A stretch of DNA of 64,000 nt, from positions 124,001 to 188,000 of the forward strand of contig JADIZR010000006.1 of NCBI GenBank assembly GCA_016704655.1, in the 5' to 3' direction. This stretch comes from Pseudomonadota bacterium. Its GTDB lineage: Bacteria; Pseudomonadota; Gammaproteobacteria; Steroidobacterales; Steroidobacteraceae. Shown piece after piece: positions 43,660 to 52,075 of this stretch. Under the pieces are notes generated by a model that saw nothing but the letters and a program-made list of their open reading frames with translations, was not told the origin of the DNA and ran no database searches. Position numbers and translations under genes: made by a program. The first letter of the stretch is position 1, and every line of letters starts with the position of its first letter.

Positions 43660-45681
43660 TCACGTCGAGCGCGTCGGTCGGCGGTTCCTGCTGCCGCGTG
43701 TCTCACCTACCGGCTGCGCTGCCGTCTTGAGCGGCGGCAGTTCGACGACCTTGCGCAGGTTGGGGTAGTCGGCCGTCTTGTGCGGGATCGCCATCGCCTC
43801 GACGAAATGCTCCTGGAACCGCGGCTCGACCGCCGTCTCGACCTTCTCGACCCGCCCGACCAGCGTCTCGATTGTCCGGCGCGAACGGGAATCAAGCAAC
43901 GCGATCCGCGCACCCGTGCCTGCAGCATTGCCGGCGGAAGTGACCTTCGTCAGGTCGCAGTCCGGAATCATGCCGAGCACGGTCGCGTACATGACGTCGA
44001 TGTGCGCGCCGAACGCACCGGCCAGCCGGATGCGGTCGAGTTTCTCGACGCCGAGCCGTTCCATCAGCAGGCGAATGCCGGCCATCAGCGCCGCCTTGGC
44101 GAGCTGGATCGCGCGCACGTCGTTCTGCGTGATGCAGAGCGTCTGGGCGCCTTCGTGCAGCACGTAGGAGTAGGTACGTCCACTGGCCACGACCCGAGGT
44201 GACCTGGCCGCCAGCGCGCCGTCGATGACGCCGTCCTGGGTGATGACGCCGGCGAGGTACATCTCGGCGATCACCTCGATGATCCCCGAGCCGCAGACGC
44301 CGGTGACGCCCGTGTTCCTGACGGCGTCGGCAAAGCCCGGATCGTCGGACCAGAGGTCGGAGCCGATGACCTTGAAGCGCGGCTCGAGCGTCTCGCGGTC
44401 GATGCGCACGCGTTCGATCGCACCGGGTGCGGCGCGCTGGCCACAGCTGATCTGCGCACCTTCAAACGCGGGGCCCGTGGGGCTTGAGCAGGCGACGAGG
44501 CGCTTGCTGTTGCCGAGCACGATCTCGGCATTGGTGCCGACGTCCACGAGCAGCGTCATCTCTTCGGTCAGGTCTGGTCGTTCCGCCAGGATGACGCCCG
44601 CGGTGTCCGCGCCCACGTGACCCGCGATGCAGGGCAGGGCATAGACCCGGGCGTTGGGATGCAGGGCAATGCCGAGTTCGGCCGCCGTCACGGTCACTGC
44701 ACGGTCAATGGCGAGCGCAAAGGGCGCACCGCCCAGTTCCACCGGATCGATGCCGAGCACGAGGTGATGCATGATCGGGTTGCCGACCAGCGTCACTTCC
44801 AGAATCGATTCCTTCTCGATGTCCGCCGCTGCGGCCACTTCAGCGGCCAGCTCGCTCAAGGCTTCGCGCACGGCCGCCGTCATCTGCGCCGCGCCGCCCG
44901 GATTCATCATCGAGTACGAAACGCGGCTCATGAGGTCTTCGCCGAAGCGGATCTGCGGGTTCATGCGTCCGGCGGAAGCCACGACTTCGCCGCTCACGAG
45001 ATCGCAGAGGTGCGCCGCGATCGTGGTCGAACCGACGTCGACGGCGAGACCGAACGCCGTCTCATGAAATCCCGGCCACACCGCGACGATTCGCGACGTG
45101 TCGTGCACCGCCACCGTGACCTGCCACTGTCCGGCGCGCAGGGCGGACTGCAGCTGCTGCAGGACCGAGAGATCGCATTCGAGGTCCTTGAGCTGCCACT
45201 CGCGCGCGAGCGCCAGCTCGAGCCGCTGCAGGTCGCCTGAAGGATCGTGCATGTCCGGCTCGGCGACTTCGACGTAGTGCAGCTTCACCAGCGGGTACAG
45301 CTCGATGTCGCGCGCCTCGGCTTCCTTGCGCACCACCTGGCGGTGCACCTGGCTGTTCGAAGGCACGTCGACCACCACGTCGGCCTCGACCCTGGCCTGG
45401 CACGAGAGCCGGCGGCCCTCCGCCAGCACCTTGCGCGTGCCGTAGCGCAGTTCGGTCTCCGAGACCGGCGACAGCGAGGCCGCGCTCGAGCGCACGCCGT
45501 GCTTCGCGAACTCGCCTTCGGCGACGAGCACCTGGCAGCGTCCGCAGATCGCGCGGCCGCCGCAGACGGAATCGATGTCGACGCCGAGCTGGCGCGCCGC
45601 GGTCAGCAGCGGAGTGCCGACGGCAAAACGTCCACGCTTACCCGAGGGCGTGAAGACGACGAGGGGATCTGTCCGTGTCAC
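43660..45681 (-). CDS. ASKHA/2Fe-2S corrinoid activation protein (DUF4445, RACo/RamA-like)
   Basis: The 673-residue protein should reactivate corrinoid that has been oxidised to Co(II), using ATP and a low-potential electron. The N-terminus is a plant-type ferredoxin domain with C40, C46, C49 (CGGRAICGRC) and C94. The rest is an ASKHA ATPase with GLAVDVGSTTIAAHL, LLVDVGTNAEIVLG and GNAAGTGARIALL, as in RACo from acetogens. It is the last gene of a seven-gene operon that also encodes the corrinoid protein and the methyl-THF transferase, which strongly supports the role. It starts 12 bases after the pterin-binding methyltransferase. Confidence 0.9.
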   Translation of the reverse strand: MTRTDPLVVFTPSGKRGRFAVGTPLLTAARQLGVDIDSVCGGRAICGRCQVLVAEGEFAKHGVRSSAASLSPVSETELRYGTRKVLAEGRRLSCQARVEADVVVDVPSNSQVHRQVVRKEAEARDIELYPLVKLHYVEVAEPDMHDPSGDLQRLELALAREWQLKDLECDLSVLQQLQSALRAGQWQVTVAVHDTSRIVAVWPGFHETAFGLAVDVGSTTIAAHLCDLVSGEVVASAGRMNPQIRFGEDLMSRVSYSMMNPGGAAQMTAAVREALSELAAEVAAAADIEKESILEVTLVGNPIMHHLVLGIDPVELGGAPFALAIDRAVTVTAAELGIALHPNARVYALPCIAGHVGADTAGVILAERPDLTEEMTLLVDVGTNAEIVLGNSKRLVACSSPTGPAFEGAQISCGQRAAPGAIERVRIDRETLEPRFKVIGSDLWSDDPGFADAVRNTGVTGVCGSGIIEVIAEMYLAGVITQDGVIDGALAARSPRVVASGRTYSYVLHEGAQTLCITQNDVRAIQLAKAALMAGIRLLMERLGVEKLDRIRLAGAFGAHIDVMYATVLGMIPDCDLTKVTSAGNAAGTGARIALLDSRSRRTIETLVGRVEKVETAVEPRFQEHFVEAMAIPHKTADYPNLRKVVELPPLKTAAQPVGETRGSRNRRPTRST

Positions 45682-45693
45682 GTCGTCTTCGCC

Positions 45694-46629
45694 TCAGGCC
45701 GCACCCGGGGCGCCGCCTGCGCGACGTCTCGCGCCACCCTCGCGGCGACCGCGCTGCTCGCCGGGAGCACCCGTGCCGGGGGGTGGAACTTCACGGAAGC
45801 GGCGGATCCAGCGCGCGCAGTCGGGGTCGTGACCCATCATCACGTCTGCGGCCATGCAGGCTCTGACGATGTCGCCGTGCAGCGGGTTGGTGATGGCGGA
45901 CGTCATGCCCGACGCGATGGCCATGGTCAGGAAGCCGCTGTTGATGCCGTCGCGCGCAGGCAGGCCGAAACTGATGTTCGAGGCGCCGCAGGTCGTGTTG
46001 ACCTTGAGCTCCTCACGCAGGCGCTTGACGAGCCGCATCACCTGCACGCCAGCATGATTGATCGCGCCAATGGGCATCACGAGCGGGTCGACGACGACGT
46101 CCGACGCCGGGATACCGTGATCCATCGCGCGGTGCACGATCTTCTTCGCCACCTCGAAACGCACGTCCGGGTCTTCGGAGATGCCGGTCTCGTCGTTCGA
46201 GATCGCGACGACCGCCGCGCCGTACTTCTTCACCAGCGGTAACACGGTCTCGAGCCGGTCCTCTTCGCCGGTCACCGAATTGACGAGCGCCTTGCCCTTG
46301 TACACCGCGAGGCCGGCCTCGAGTGCGGCGACGATCGACGAGTCGATCGAAAGCGGGACGTCGGTGATCGACTGCACCAGCTGGATGGCCCGGGCGAGAA
46401 TCGCCGGCTCGTCCGCCAGCGGGATGCCCGCGTTCACGTCGAGCATGTGCGCGCCTGCGGCCACCTGCGCCAGCGCATCCGCTTCGACGCGGCTGAAGTC
46501 GCCCGCGGCCATTTCGGCGGCCAGCAGCTTGCGTCCGGTCGGATTGATGCGCTCGCCGATGATGACGAAAGGGCGGTCGAAGCCGATGACGATCTCGCGC
46601 GTCGCCGAGCTGATGACGGTGTCGGTCAT
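45694..46629 (-). CDS. Methyltetrahydrofolate:corrinoid methyltransferase (pterin-binding domain)
   Basis: The 311-residue protein is a pterin-binding TIM-barrel of the AcsE/MtgA/MetH type. It has IIGERINPTGRK at the first strand, AHMLDVNAG, VNSVTGEEDR and AISNDETGI, the folate-binding strand ends. In this operon it most likely takes the methyl group from the corrinoid protein and gives it to tetrahydrofolate, the job of MtgA in glycine-betaine demethylation. The last 25 residues are a Gly/Arg/Ala-rich tail not typical of the family. The start at 46629 overlaps the stop of metF as ATGA. Confidence 0.9.
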   Translation of the reverse strand: MTDTVISSATREIVIGFDRPFVIIGERINPTGRKLLAAEMAAGDFSRVEADALAQVAAGAHMLDVNAGIPLADEPAILARAIQLVQSITDVPLSIDSSIVAALEAGLAVYKGKALVNSVTGEEDRLETVLPLVKKYGAAVVAISNDETGISEDPDVRFEVAKKIVHRAMDHGIPASDVVVDPLVMPIGAINHAGVQVMRLVKRLREELKVNTTCGASNISFGLPARDGINSGFLTMAIASGMTSAITNPLHGDIVRACMAADVMMGHDPDCARWIRRFREVPPPGTGAPGEQRGRREGGARRRAGGAPGAA

Positions 46630-47645
46630 GAAAGTTTCCTGTCTTCGTTGATCTGCTGGTCGCGGCCCGGGAACCACGGGGTGCGGCCCGCGAGGATACC
46701 CGAGCGGTCGATGACTTCAGCCACGGCTTCTTCCTGGCGATAGGCCATCACGTGCACTCCGCTCACGCCCTTGATCGTGCGCACCTCCTGGATGAGGTCG
46801 ACGCAGAGGTTGAGGCCTTCGCGGGTCTGGTCACTGGCGCCCTTCATGCGCTCGATGACGCTGTCTGGAATGTGGATGCCCGGCACGTTCTTGCGCATCC
46901 ATTCCCCGGTTTTGGCCGTGCGGATCGGCCCCACGCCGATCAGGATGAACACCTGCTCGAGCAGACCCGCATCCTCGACCGCGGTCATGAAGCGGCGGAG
47001 CAGGGGAATGTCGTAGCAGTACTGCGTCTGCACGAACTGCGCGCCTGCCGCGATTTTCTTGGCGAGGCGTACTGCGCGGTGTTCGACGGGCGAGACGTTG
47101 GGGTTCTCGGCGGCGCCGAGCAGCACACGCGGCGCAAACGTGATCTTGCGGCCGCTCTCGAAGCGGTGTTCTTCGCGCAGTCCGCGAGCGATGCCGAGCA
47201 GGGACGTCGAGTCGAGGTCGAACACGGGCTTGGCCTGCGGGTGGTCACCGGCCTGCACGCCGTCGCCCGTCAGGCACAGTACGTTGCAGACACCCATGGC
47301 CGCCCCGCCGAGGATGTCGCCCTGGATCGCGATGCGGTTCTTGTCGCGACAGGAGATCTGCATGACCGGTGCGTAACCGACGCGCGTCAGCAGTGCGCAG
47401 ACCGCGAGGCTCGACATGTGGCAGTTGGCGCCGCTGCCGTCGGTGGCGTTGATCGCGTCGACGTAGCCGTCGAACACCCGGGCACGCTTGTACACCTCCT
47501 CGGGATCAGCCGAGTCCGGCGGCGCCAGCTCCGCCGTGACGGCGAACGCGCCGGCACGCAGCACGCGCTCGAAACGACCCGGCGAGGTGTGGCCGGGGAG
47601 GATCGGCAGCGGATAGCCCGGTACCGGTTCGTCTTCGAACTTCAT
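46626..47645 (-). CDS. metF: Methylenetetrahydrofolate reductase
   Basis: The 339-residue flavoprotein interconverts methyl-THF and methylene-THF. The TIM-barrel motifs are visible: FAVTAELAPPDSADPEEVYKR at the start, INATDGSGANCHMS, VMQISCRDKNRIAIQGDILG, CLTGDGVQ and AQFVQTQYCYD. Context suggests it works here in the oxidative direction, taking methyl groups removed from amines towards formate. The gene overlaps both neighbours: the MetV-like gene upstream and the methyltransferase gene downstream by ATGA junctions. Confidence 0.93.
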   Translation of the reverse strand: MKFEDEPVPGYPLPILPGHTSPGRFERVLRAGAFAVTAELAPPDSADPEEVYKRARVFDGYVDAINATDGSGANCHMSSLAVCALLTRVGYAPVMQISCRDKNRIAIQGDILGGAAMGVCNVLCLTGDGVQAGDHPQAKPVFDLDSTSLLGIARGLREEHRFESGRKITFAPRVLLGAAENPNVSPVEHRAVRLAKKIAAGAQFVQTQYCYDIPLLRRFMTAVEDAGLLEQVFILIGVGPIRTAKTGEWMRKNVPGIHIPDSVIERMKGASDQTREGLNLCVDLIQEVRTIKGVSGVHVMAYRQEEAVAEVIDRSGILAGRTPWFPGRDQQINEDRKLS

Positions 47646-48101
47646 GCCGGGCCCCCGTTCTTTTCACGTACGACCCGCAGCCAGGCCGAGGTACCTTCGA
47701 GGCGACGATCTACCGGCGGCTGCAGCTGGCGTATCGCATCTAGTCCGCCGGGCATGCGTTCAGCGCCGCGCCACGATTCGACCCAGACGCAGCGCATCTC
47801 GGGCTTGACCTCGCAGTTGCCGTTCGCGCGCACGCCACCGCAGGGGACCGTTGCGCAACTGCTTGGGGCAATTCATGGGGCACGACATGCCGGTGGAACT
47901 CAGGACGCAACGACCGCACATTTTGCAGTCGAACAGCAGGCCTTTCACCTGCCGCTCGACCGCCGCGACGGGACGCTCGAGCCGCTGGTAGCCGATGCGG
48001 CTGAACAGCGGGTGCAGCCTGTTCAGCACCCCCTCGAATCCCTTGTAGAAGCTGGCCAGGCCGCGGGCGTGTCGCACGGACCAGAGTCGGACCGTGTACA
48101 T
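47642..48101 (-). CDS. MetV-like MTHFR C-terminal-domain protein (frameshifted)
   Basis: The interval encodes a small Cys-rich protein of the MTHFR_C family (PF12225), like MetV, the partner of MetF in acetogens. The first frame has LLFDCKMCGRCVLSSTGMSC and CPMNCPKQLRNGP; the second continues with VRANGNCEVKPEMRCVWVE. One extra base in a run of four (CCCC on the coding strand, 47850-47855) separates them; with three Cs the join reads NGPCGGVRANGNCEV, exactly the family motif. Repaired length is 152 residues. It overlaps the 'virulence factor'-type gene upstream (TGATG) and metF downstream. Confidence 0.85.
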
Positions 48102-48445
48102 CAGGCCTTGCCAGCTTCAGCTGCGGGCTTGAACGGCTCGGGGAGGGTGACGTCGATACCCTTCGCGCGGATCAGGCGTTCGAGATCCTCGTCGGTATAA
48201 CGGGCTTCGATGGCTTCGGCGGCAGCCTGCGCCTCGGCCTGCAGCTCGTCGCCGCAGGGCTGGGGCGCAGCGCGGCGCCAGTCTTCAAGGTAGGCATCGG
48301 AGCTGCCGCGACCCGCACGCATGGCAGCACGGTCGACGGCTTCCTGGAACCGGTGCGACAGCTGGATCTTCGCCGTTTCACGACCGCGCTTCACCACGAT
48401 CTGCGCCGGAACGTCACGCCACGAGATCACGATCAACGACGCCAT
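48101..48445 (-). CDS. 'Virulence factor'-family small protein (PF13769-like)
   Basis: The 114-residue protein starts MASLIVISWRDVPAQIVVKRG and contains KIQLSHRFQEAVDRAAMRAG, DWRRAAPQPCGD and an ARYTDEDLERLIRAKGID tail. This is the pattern of the family named 'virulence factor' (PF13769), though the name says nothing about its function. I chose the ATG at 48445. Its start overlaps the end of the DUF1638 gene by 13 bases and its stop overlaps the MetV-like gene, so it is translationally locked into the corrinoid operon. A role in corrinoid or folate chemistry is inferred from that alone. Confidence 0.8.
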   Translation of the reverse strand: MASLIVISWRDVPAQIVVKRGRETAKIQLSHRFQEAVDRAAMRAGRGSSDAYLEDWRRAAPQPCGDELQAEAQAAAEAIEARYTDEDLERLIRAKGIDVTLPEPFKPAAEAGKA

Positions 48446-49075
48446 GCAGTCTTCTCCCAGGACACCGGATGTTCGCGGCGGGACGCCACGGACGCGAGGC
48501 TGTCGGCGAGGTCGCCGTACCCCGTGAAATGCTCTTCGTACTCGAGGCCGAGACGCTCGGCGGCAACACGCGCCGCGCGCGCAAGCTCCGGATCCACCAC
48601 CTGCACCCAGGTAGGTGAGCTTGTGGTAATTGCGGAAATACTCGTCGGCCAGTTCGGGATGCCGGTCGATTCCGAGCCCTGCGATGACCAGCCTGTCGAA
48701 ATGTCGCACCAGGAAATCCGTCAGGTAAAACGTGCCGGGCTCCGCTTCACCCAGCGCTGCAAACGCTGCTGAGGTCGCGAAGAACTCGTAGCAGTGAGCG
48801 CCTGGCAGGCGCTCCACGTGCTCGGCCTGCAGCACCTCGTCGAGTCGTCCGCCGGTGCCGCAATCGGCATAGGCGACGAAGATCCGCTCGTAGTTCGCGC
48901 GTCCCGCCACGATGGCTGCATGGACGGCCGCGGGGATGCGTTCAGGCCGATTGTGAAGTTCGGGTGGCAGGCACTGGATGTCCAGTGCCGACCAGCCATT
49001 CAGCTTCTGGAGCGCGACGATCTCGCGGGCGAGGGCGCCACACGCGATGACCAGGACGGGAGCTTCGCCGTCCAT
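48433..49075 (-). CDS. DUF1638 protein (frameshifted)
   Basis: The repaired protein has 213 residues. The N-terminal frame has VLVIACGALAREIVAL, a PPELHNRPERIPAAV segment, and AYADCGTGGRLDEVL with HCYEFFATS, the Cys/His-containing core of DUF1638. Its homology ends at YFRNYHKLTYL. In the next frame VQVVDPELARAARVAAERLG and an HFTGYGDLADSLA segment continue to a TGA at 48433. Removing one base of CCC (plus strand 48606-48608) joins them as TYLVQVVDPE. DUF1638 proteins are of unknown biochemical role. The gene starts 7 bases after the corrinoid protein gene. Confidence 0.82.
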
Positions 49076-49082
49076 CGCACCG

Positions 49083-49796
49083 TCAGTGCGCCGCGGCAGC
49101 GATGGCCGAGCGTCGCGCCGCGATCAGCGCCTTGGCGGTCTCCACGGCCACGGCCGCGTCGCGGCAGTAGGCATCGGCGCCGACGGCCTTCGCGAACTCT
49201 TCGTTCAGCGGGGCGCCGCCGACCAGCACGATGTACTTGTCACGCAGGCCCTTCTGCTTCAGCGTGTCGATCACGACCTTCATGTAGGGCATCGTGGTCG
49301 TGAGCAGGGCCGACATGCCGAGGATGTCCGGCTGGTGTTCCTCGATCGCACCGAGATACTTCTCGACCGGATTGTTGATGCCCAGGTCGATCACTTCGAA
49401 GCCGGCGCCTTCGAGCATCATCGCCACCAGGTTCTTGCCGATGTCGTGGATGTCGCCCTTGACGGTGCCGATGACGACCTTGCCGATCGGCTCGGCGCCG
49501 GTCTCGGCCAGCAGCGGCCGCAGGATCTCCATGCCGGCCTTCATCGCGTTGGCGGCGAGCAGCACTTCGGGGACGAACAGGATGCCGTCGCGGAAGTCGA
49601 TGCCGACGATGCGCATGCCTTCGACGAGCGCGTCGTTCAGGACCTTGTCCGGTCCCCAGCCGCGACCGAGGAAGAGGTTGGTCGCTTCGACGACCTCATC
49701 CCGGAGACCGTTGTAGAGATCGTCGTGAACCTGCTCGACGAGTTCGTCGTCGCTCAGGCTGTTGAGATCGAAAGCTTCGGCCTGGTCATCGGACAT
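49083..49796 (-). CDS. Corrinoid protein (MtbC/MtgC-type methyl carrier)
   Basis: The 237-residue protein carries the methyl group on cobalamin between methyltransferases. It has an N-terminal helical cap (about 15-95) and a cobalamin-binding Rossmann domain with GDIHDIG (D115, H117, G120), in which H117 is the lower cobalt ligand, then SALLTT (162-167) and VGGAPL (192-197). It is the first gene of the seven-gene minus-strand operon. No second corrinoid protein occurs in the window, so both MttB homologues may use this one. Confidence 0.95.
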   Translation of the reverse strand: MSDDQAEAFDLNSLSDDELVEQVHDDLYNGLRDEVVEATNLFLGRGWGPDKVLNDALVEGMRIVGIDFRDGILFVPEVLLAANAMKAGMEILRPLLAETGAEPIGKVVIGTVKGDIHDIGKNLVAMMLEGAGFEVIDLGINNPVEKYLGAIEEHQPDILGMSALLTTTMPYMKVVIDTLKQKGLRDKYIVLVGGAPLNEEFAKAVGADAYCRDAAVAVETAKALIAARRSAIAAAAH

Positions 49797-50108
49797 TGCT
49801 GTCTCCCCGGTACTGCGCCGATTCTAGGCATCCCGGGCCATTCCCGGTGACGCTGCGGCGACATAGGCTTGTCACGATGCGACATTTGCCGCGCGGTGTA
49901 AAGAGCGTGCTCCGCCCGGTGCGACCGGTGCACGGCAGCGCTCGGTTGAATCTATTTTTTCGCTAGGTCCATGCCTGGCACCGCCGACGGCGAAGGCTGT
50001 CATGCAGACTCCGTCGACGCCACGGATCGTGCTTGCGCGGCATCGTCGCATTCTGACAATCTGCGCCCCCCGGGACACACCGGACCCGATCAGGCCGCGG
50101 AGTACTGC
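49797..50108. promoter_or_regulatory. Divergent promoter region of the corrinoid operon and purU
   Basis: These 312 bases separate the starts of two divergent C1 genes, so they should hold both promoters. Near 49950 a local T-rich stretch (tctattttttcgc) stands out from the GC-rich surroundings. I looked for cobalamin and glycine riboswitch cores and saw neither. The frame that extends purU upstream to 49971 has no family similarity. Confidence 0.5.
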
Positions 50109-50978
50109 ATGAGTTTCGACACCGACCATCCCTTCGTGCTGACCGCCACGTGCGAGAGCCGCATGGGAACGACTGCGCGGGTGACCACGTTCCTGGCGTC
50201 GCGGCGCTTTTATATCGTCGAAATGCAGCAGTTCGACGACACGATCTCGCAACGGTTCTTCGTGCGCGTCACGTTCTGCGCAGTGCGGGGCGAGAAAGTG
50301 GACCTCGCCGACCTGCGCCAGCAGTTCCGGGAAGTCGCCGATGCCGAGCAGATGGAATGGCAGATCCACGACTCGCGCGCACGCACGCGGGTCCTGATCA
50401 TGGTCTCGAACTACGACCACTGCCTCGAGGACCTGCTCTATCGTCATCGCATCGGCGAGCTGGCGATGGACATCACGGCCATCGTGTCGAATCACGTTTC
50501 GTTGCAGCCGGTCGCTGCGCACAACCGCATCCCGTTCTTCCATCTGCCGGTCACCGCCCAGACCAAGCCGGAGCAGGAACGCAAGCTGATCGAGCTCATT
50601 GACTCGACCGGCACGGACCTGGTGGTGCTGGCGCGCTACATGCAGATTCTGCCGGCCGACATGTGCGCTCGTTACCCGGGGCAGATGATCAACATCCACC
50701 ACTCGTTTCTGCCGGGCTTCAAGGGCGCGAAACCGTATCACCAGGCGTACGACCGCGGCGTGAAAGTGATCGGCGCAACGGCGCACTTCGTCACAGCGGA
50801 CCTCGACGAAGGCCCGATCATCGAGCAGATCGTCGAGCACGTGGACCATGCCTTCACGCCCGACATGCTGGTGGCGGCGGGACGCGATTCCGAACGCCGG
50901 GCGTTGTCGCGCGCCGTGCGGCTCGCCACGGAACACCGGGTGTTCCTGAATGGCAACCGCACGGTGATTTTCAGGTAG
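50109..50978 (+). CDS. purU: Formyltetrahydrofolate deformylase
   Basis: PurU hydrolyses 10-formyl-THF to formate and THF. The 289-residue protein has an N-terminal ACT domain (FVLTATCESRMGTTARVTTF) and a C-terminal formyl-transferase domain with RYMQILP, the hallmark NIHHSFLPGFKGAKPY and the catalytic GATAHFVTADLDEGPII. In betaine-degrading bacteria purU-type genes often accompany sox genes to recycle THF. Here it is divergent from the corrinoid operon and would complete the oxidation of methyl groups to formate. Its TAG stop is the first unit of a TAGTGAT heptamer array. Confidence 0.93.
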   Translation: MSFDTDHPFVLTATCESRMGTTARVTTFLASRRFYIVEMQQFDDTISQRFFVRVTFCAVRGEKVDLADLRQQFREVADAEQMEWQIHDSRARTRVLIMVSNYDHCLEDLLYRHRIGELAMDITAIVSNHVSLQPVAAHNRIPFFHLPVTAQTKPEQERKLIELIDSTGTDLVVLARYMQILPADMCARYPGQMINIHHSFLPGFKGAKPYHQAYDRGVKVIGATAHFVTADLDEGPIIEQIVEHVDHAFTPDMLVAAGRDSERRALSRAVRLATEHRVFLNGNRTVIFR

Positions 50979-51105
50979 TGATTAGTGACTGGTGATTAGT
51001 GATTAGTGATTAGTGATTCGTCGGAGGTGCAGCCTAACCCGGAGTTGCAGCGGCTCCTCTGACCAATCACTAATCACTAATCACTAATCACTAATCACTA
51101 ATCAC
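50976..51105. repeat. Heptamer-armed inverted repeat (TAGTGAT)6 / (ATCACTA)6
   Basis: Six near-perfect TAGTGAT heptamers (50976-51017) face about six complementary heptamers (51065-51105) around a 47-base centre containing cggaggtgca. The left array begins with the stop codon of purU and the right array contains the stop codon of the opposing dehydrogenase. The whole can fold into a 42-bp hairpin and may act as a bidirectional terminator. The same centre motif lies in the element at 61307-61392. Confidence 0.85.
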
Positions 51106-52075
51106 TGGACCTGTTCCTCGGGACGACTTCGAAGCCCGCTTCCTTCGGGTTGTCGTCGACCATGGTGGCTGGGAAGCCCGTCCCCAGCACCTTCAGACCG
51201 CAAGGTTCTTCGTAGCGTCGGATGATGTTCGGCGAATTCTCGCGCGGACCGTACTTCTCAGCCGCATCCTTGAAGATCTTCACAATCAGCGGCGACAGTT
51301 CGAGCGGCACCTTGTGGTCGATCGCGAGCTGGTCGAACAGGCCGACGTCCTTGACCACAAGGTCCATCGTAAAGCCAATGTCGCGGCTGCCGTTCAGGAT
51401 CACCTGTGACTCGGTCTCGTGCACGAACGAGTTGCCCGACGAGATGCGGATCGCCTCGTAGGTAGTGTTCATGTCCAGCCCCATGGCCTTGCAGGTCGTG
51501 AGGGCCTCGGCAAGCGCCACGAGGTGCACGGTGCAGAGGTAGTTGGTCATCACCTTCAGCATCGAAGCCGAGCCGATCGCGCCGGTGTGCAGGATCTGGT
51601 GACCCAGGATTGACAACACGGGCAGGGCTCGCTCGAACGCTGCGCGCGTGCCGCCTGCGAAGATTGAGATGTTGCCCGTGGCGGCGCGATGACAACCGCC
51701 GGAAACCGGGCAATCCATGGCCGTCGCGCCTGTGGCTTCGACCTTCGGCGCGAGCCGCTTGATTTCGGCGGAATCGGTCGTGCTCATCTCCAGCCAGAGC
51801 TTGCCGGGACTCAAGCCGTCCAGAATGCCGCCCGGGCCTTCCACGACCTGCGCAGAGATCGCAGGCGACGGCAGGCAGGTGATGATGATGTCGCAGGCCG
51901 CCGCCATGGCGCGCGGCGATTCAGCGCGCGTGGCACCCCTGGCGACGAATTCGGCGACCGCGTCTTCGTTGAGATCGCGCACCATGAGGTCCACGCCGTG
52001 GCGCAGCAGGTTACCCGCCAGCGACGCCCCCACGTTGCCAAGCCCGATGAAGCCGATCCTGGTCTGCATGCTCAC
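51098..52075 (-). CDS. NAD(P)-dependent beta-hydroxyacid dehydrogenase (HIBADH family)
   Basis: The 325-residue protein has the Rossmann motif GFIGLGNVGASLAGNL (8-23), the substrate-binding DCPVSGGCHRAATG (121-134) and the catalytic lysine K174 in MLKVMTNYL. It belongs to the 3-hydroxyisobutyrate/tartronate-semialdehyde reductase family; the exact substrate is open. It starts at a GTG (52075) with GGAG eight bases upstream; an ATG at 52069 is an alternative. Its last residues, RSSD, and its TAG stop are encoded by the right arm of the heptamer repeat, so the repeat has probably rewritten its C-terminus. Confidence 0.85.
   Translation of the reverse strand: MSMQTRIGFIGLGNVGASLAGNLLRHGVDLMVRDLNEDAVAEFVARGATRAESPRAMAAACDIIITCLPSPAISAQVVEGPGGILDGLSPGKLWLEMSTTDSAEIKRLAPKVEATGATAMDCPVSGGCHRAATGNISIFAGGTRAAFERALPVLSILGHQILHTGAIGSASMLKVMTNYLCTVHLVALAEALTTCKAMGLDMNTTYEAIRISSGNSFVHETESQVILNGSRDIGFTMDLVVKDVGLFDQLAIDHKVPLELSPLIVKIFKDAAEKYGPRENSPNIIRRYEEPCGLKVLGTGFPATMVDDNPKEAGFEVVPRNRSSD

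Noticed and set aside
49797..50108. Cobalamin or glycine riboswitch before the corrinoid operon or purU
   Set aside because: I looked for the B12-box and the glycine aptamer cores on both strands and could not find them by eye; a covariance-model search would be decisive.
50976..51105. CRISPR array reading of the heptamer repeats
   Set aside because: The unit is 7 nt without spacers, the two arms are inverted relative to each other, and no cas genes are nearby.
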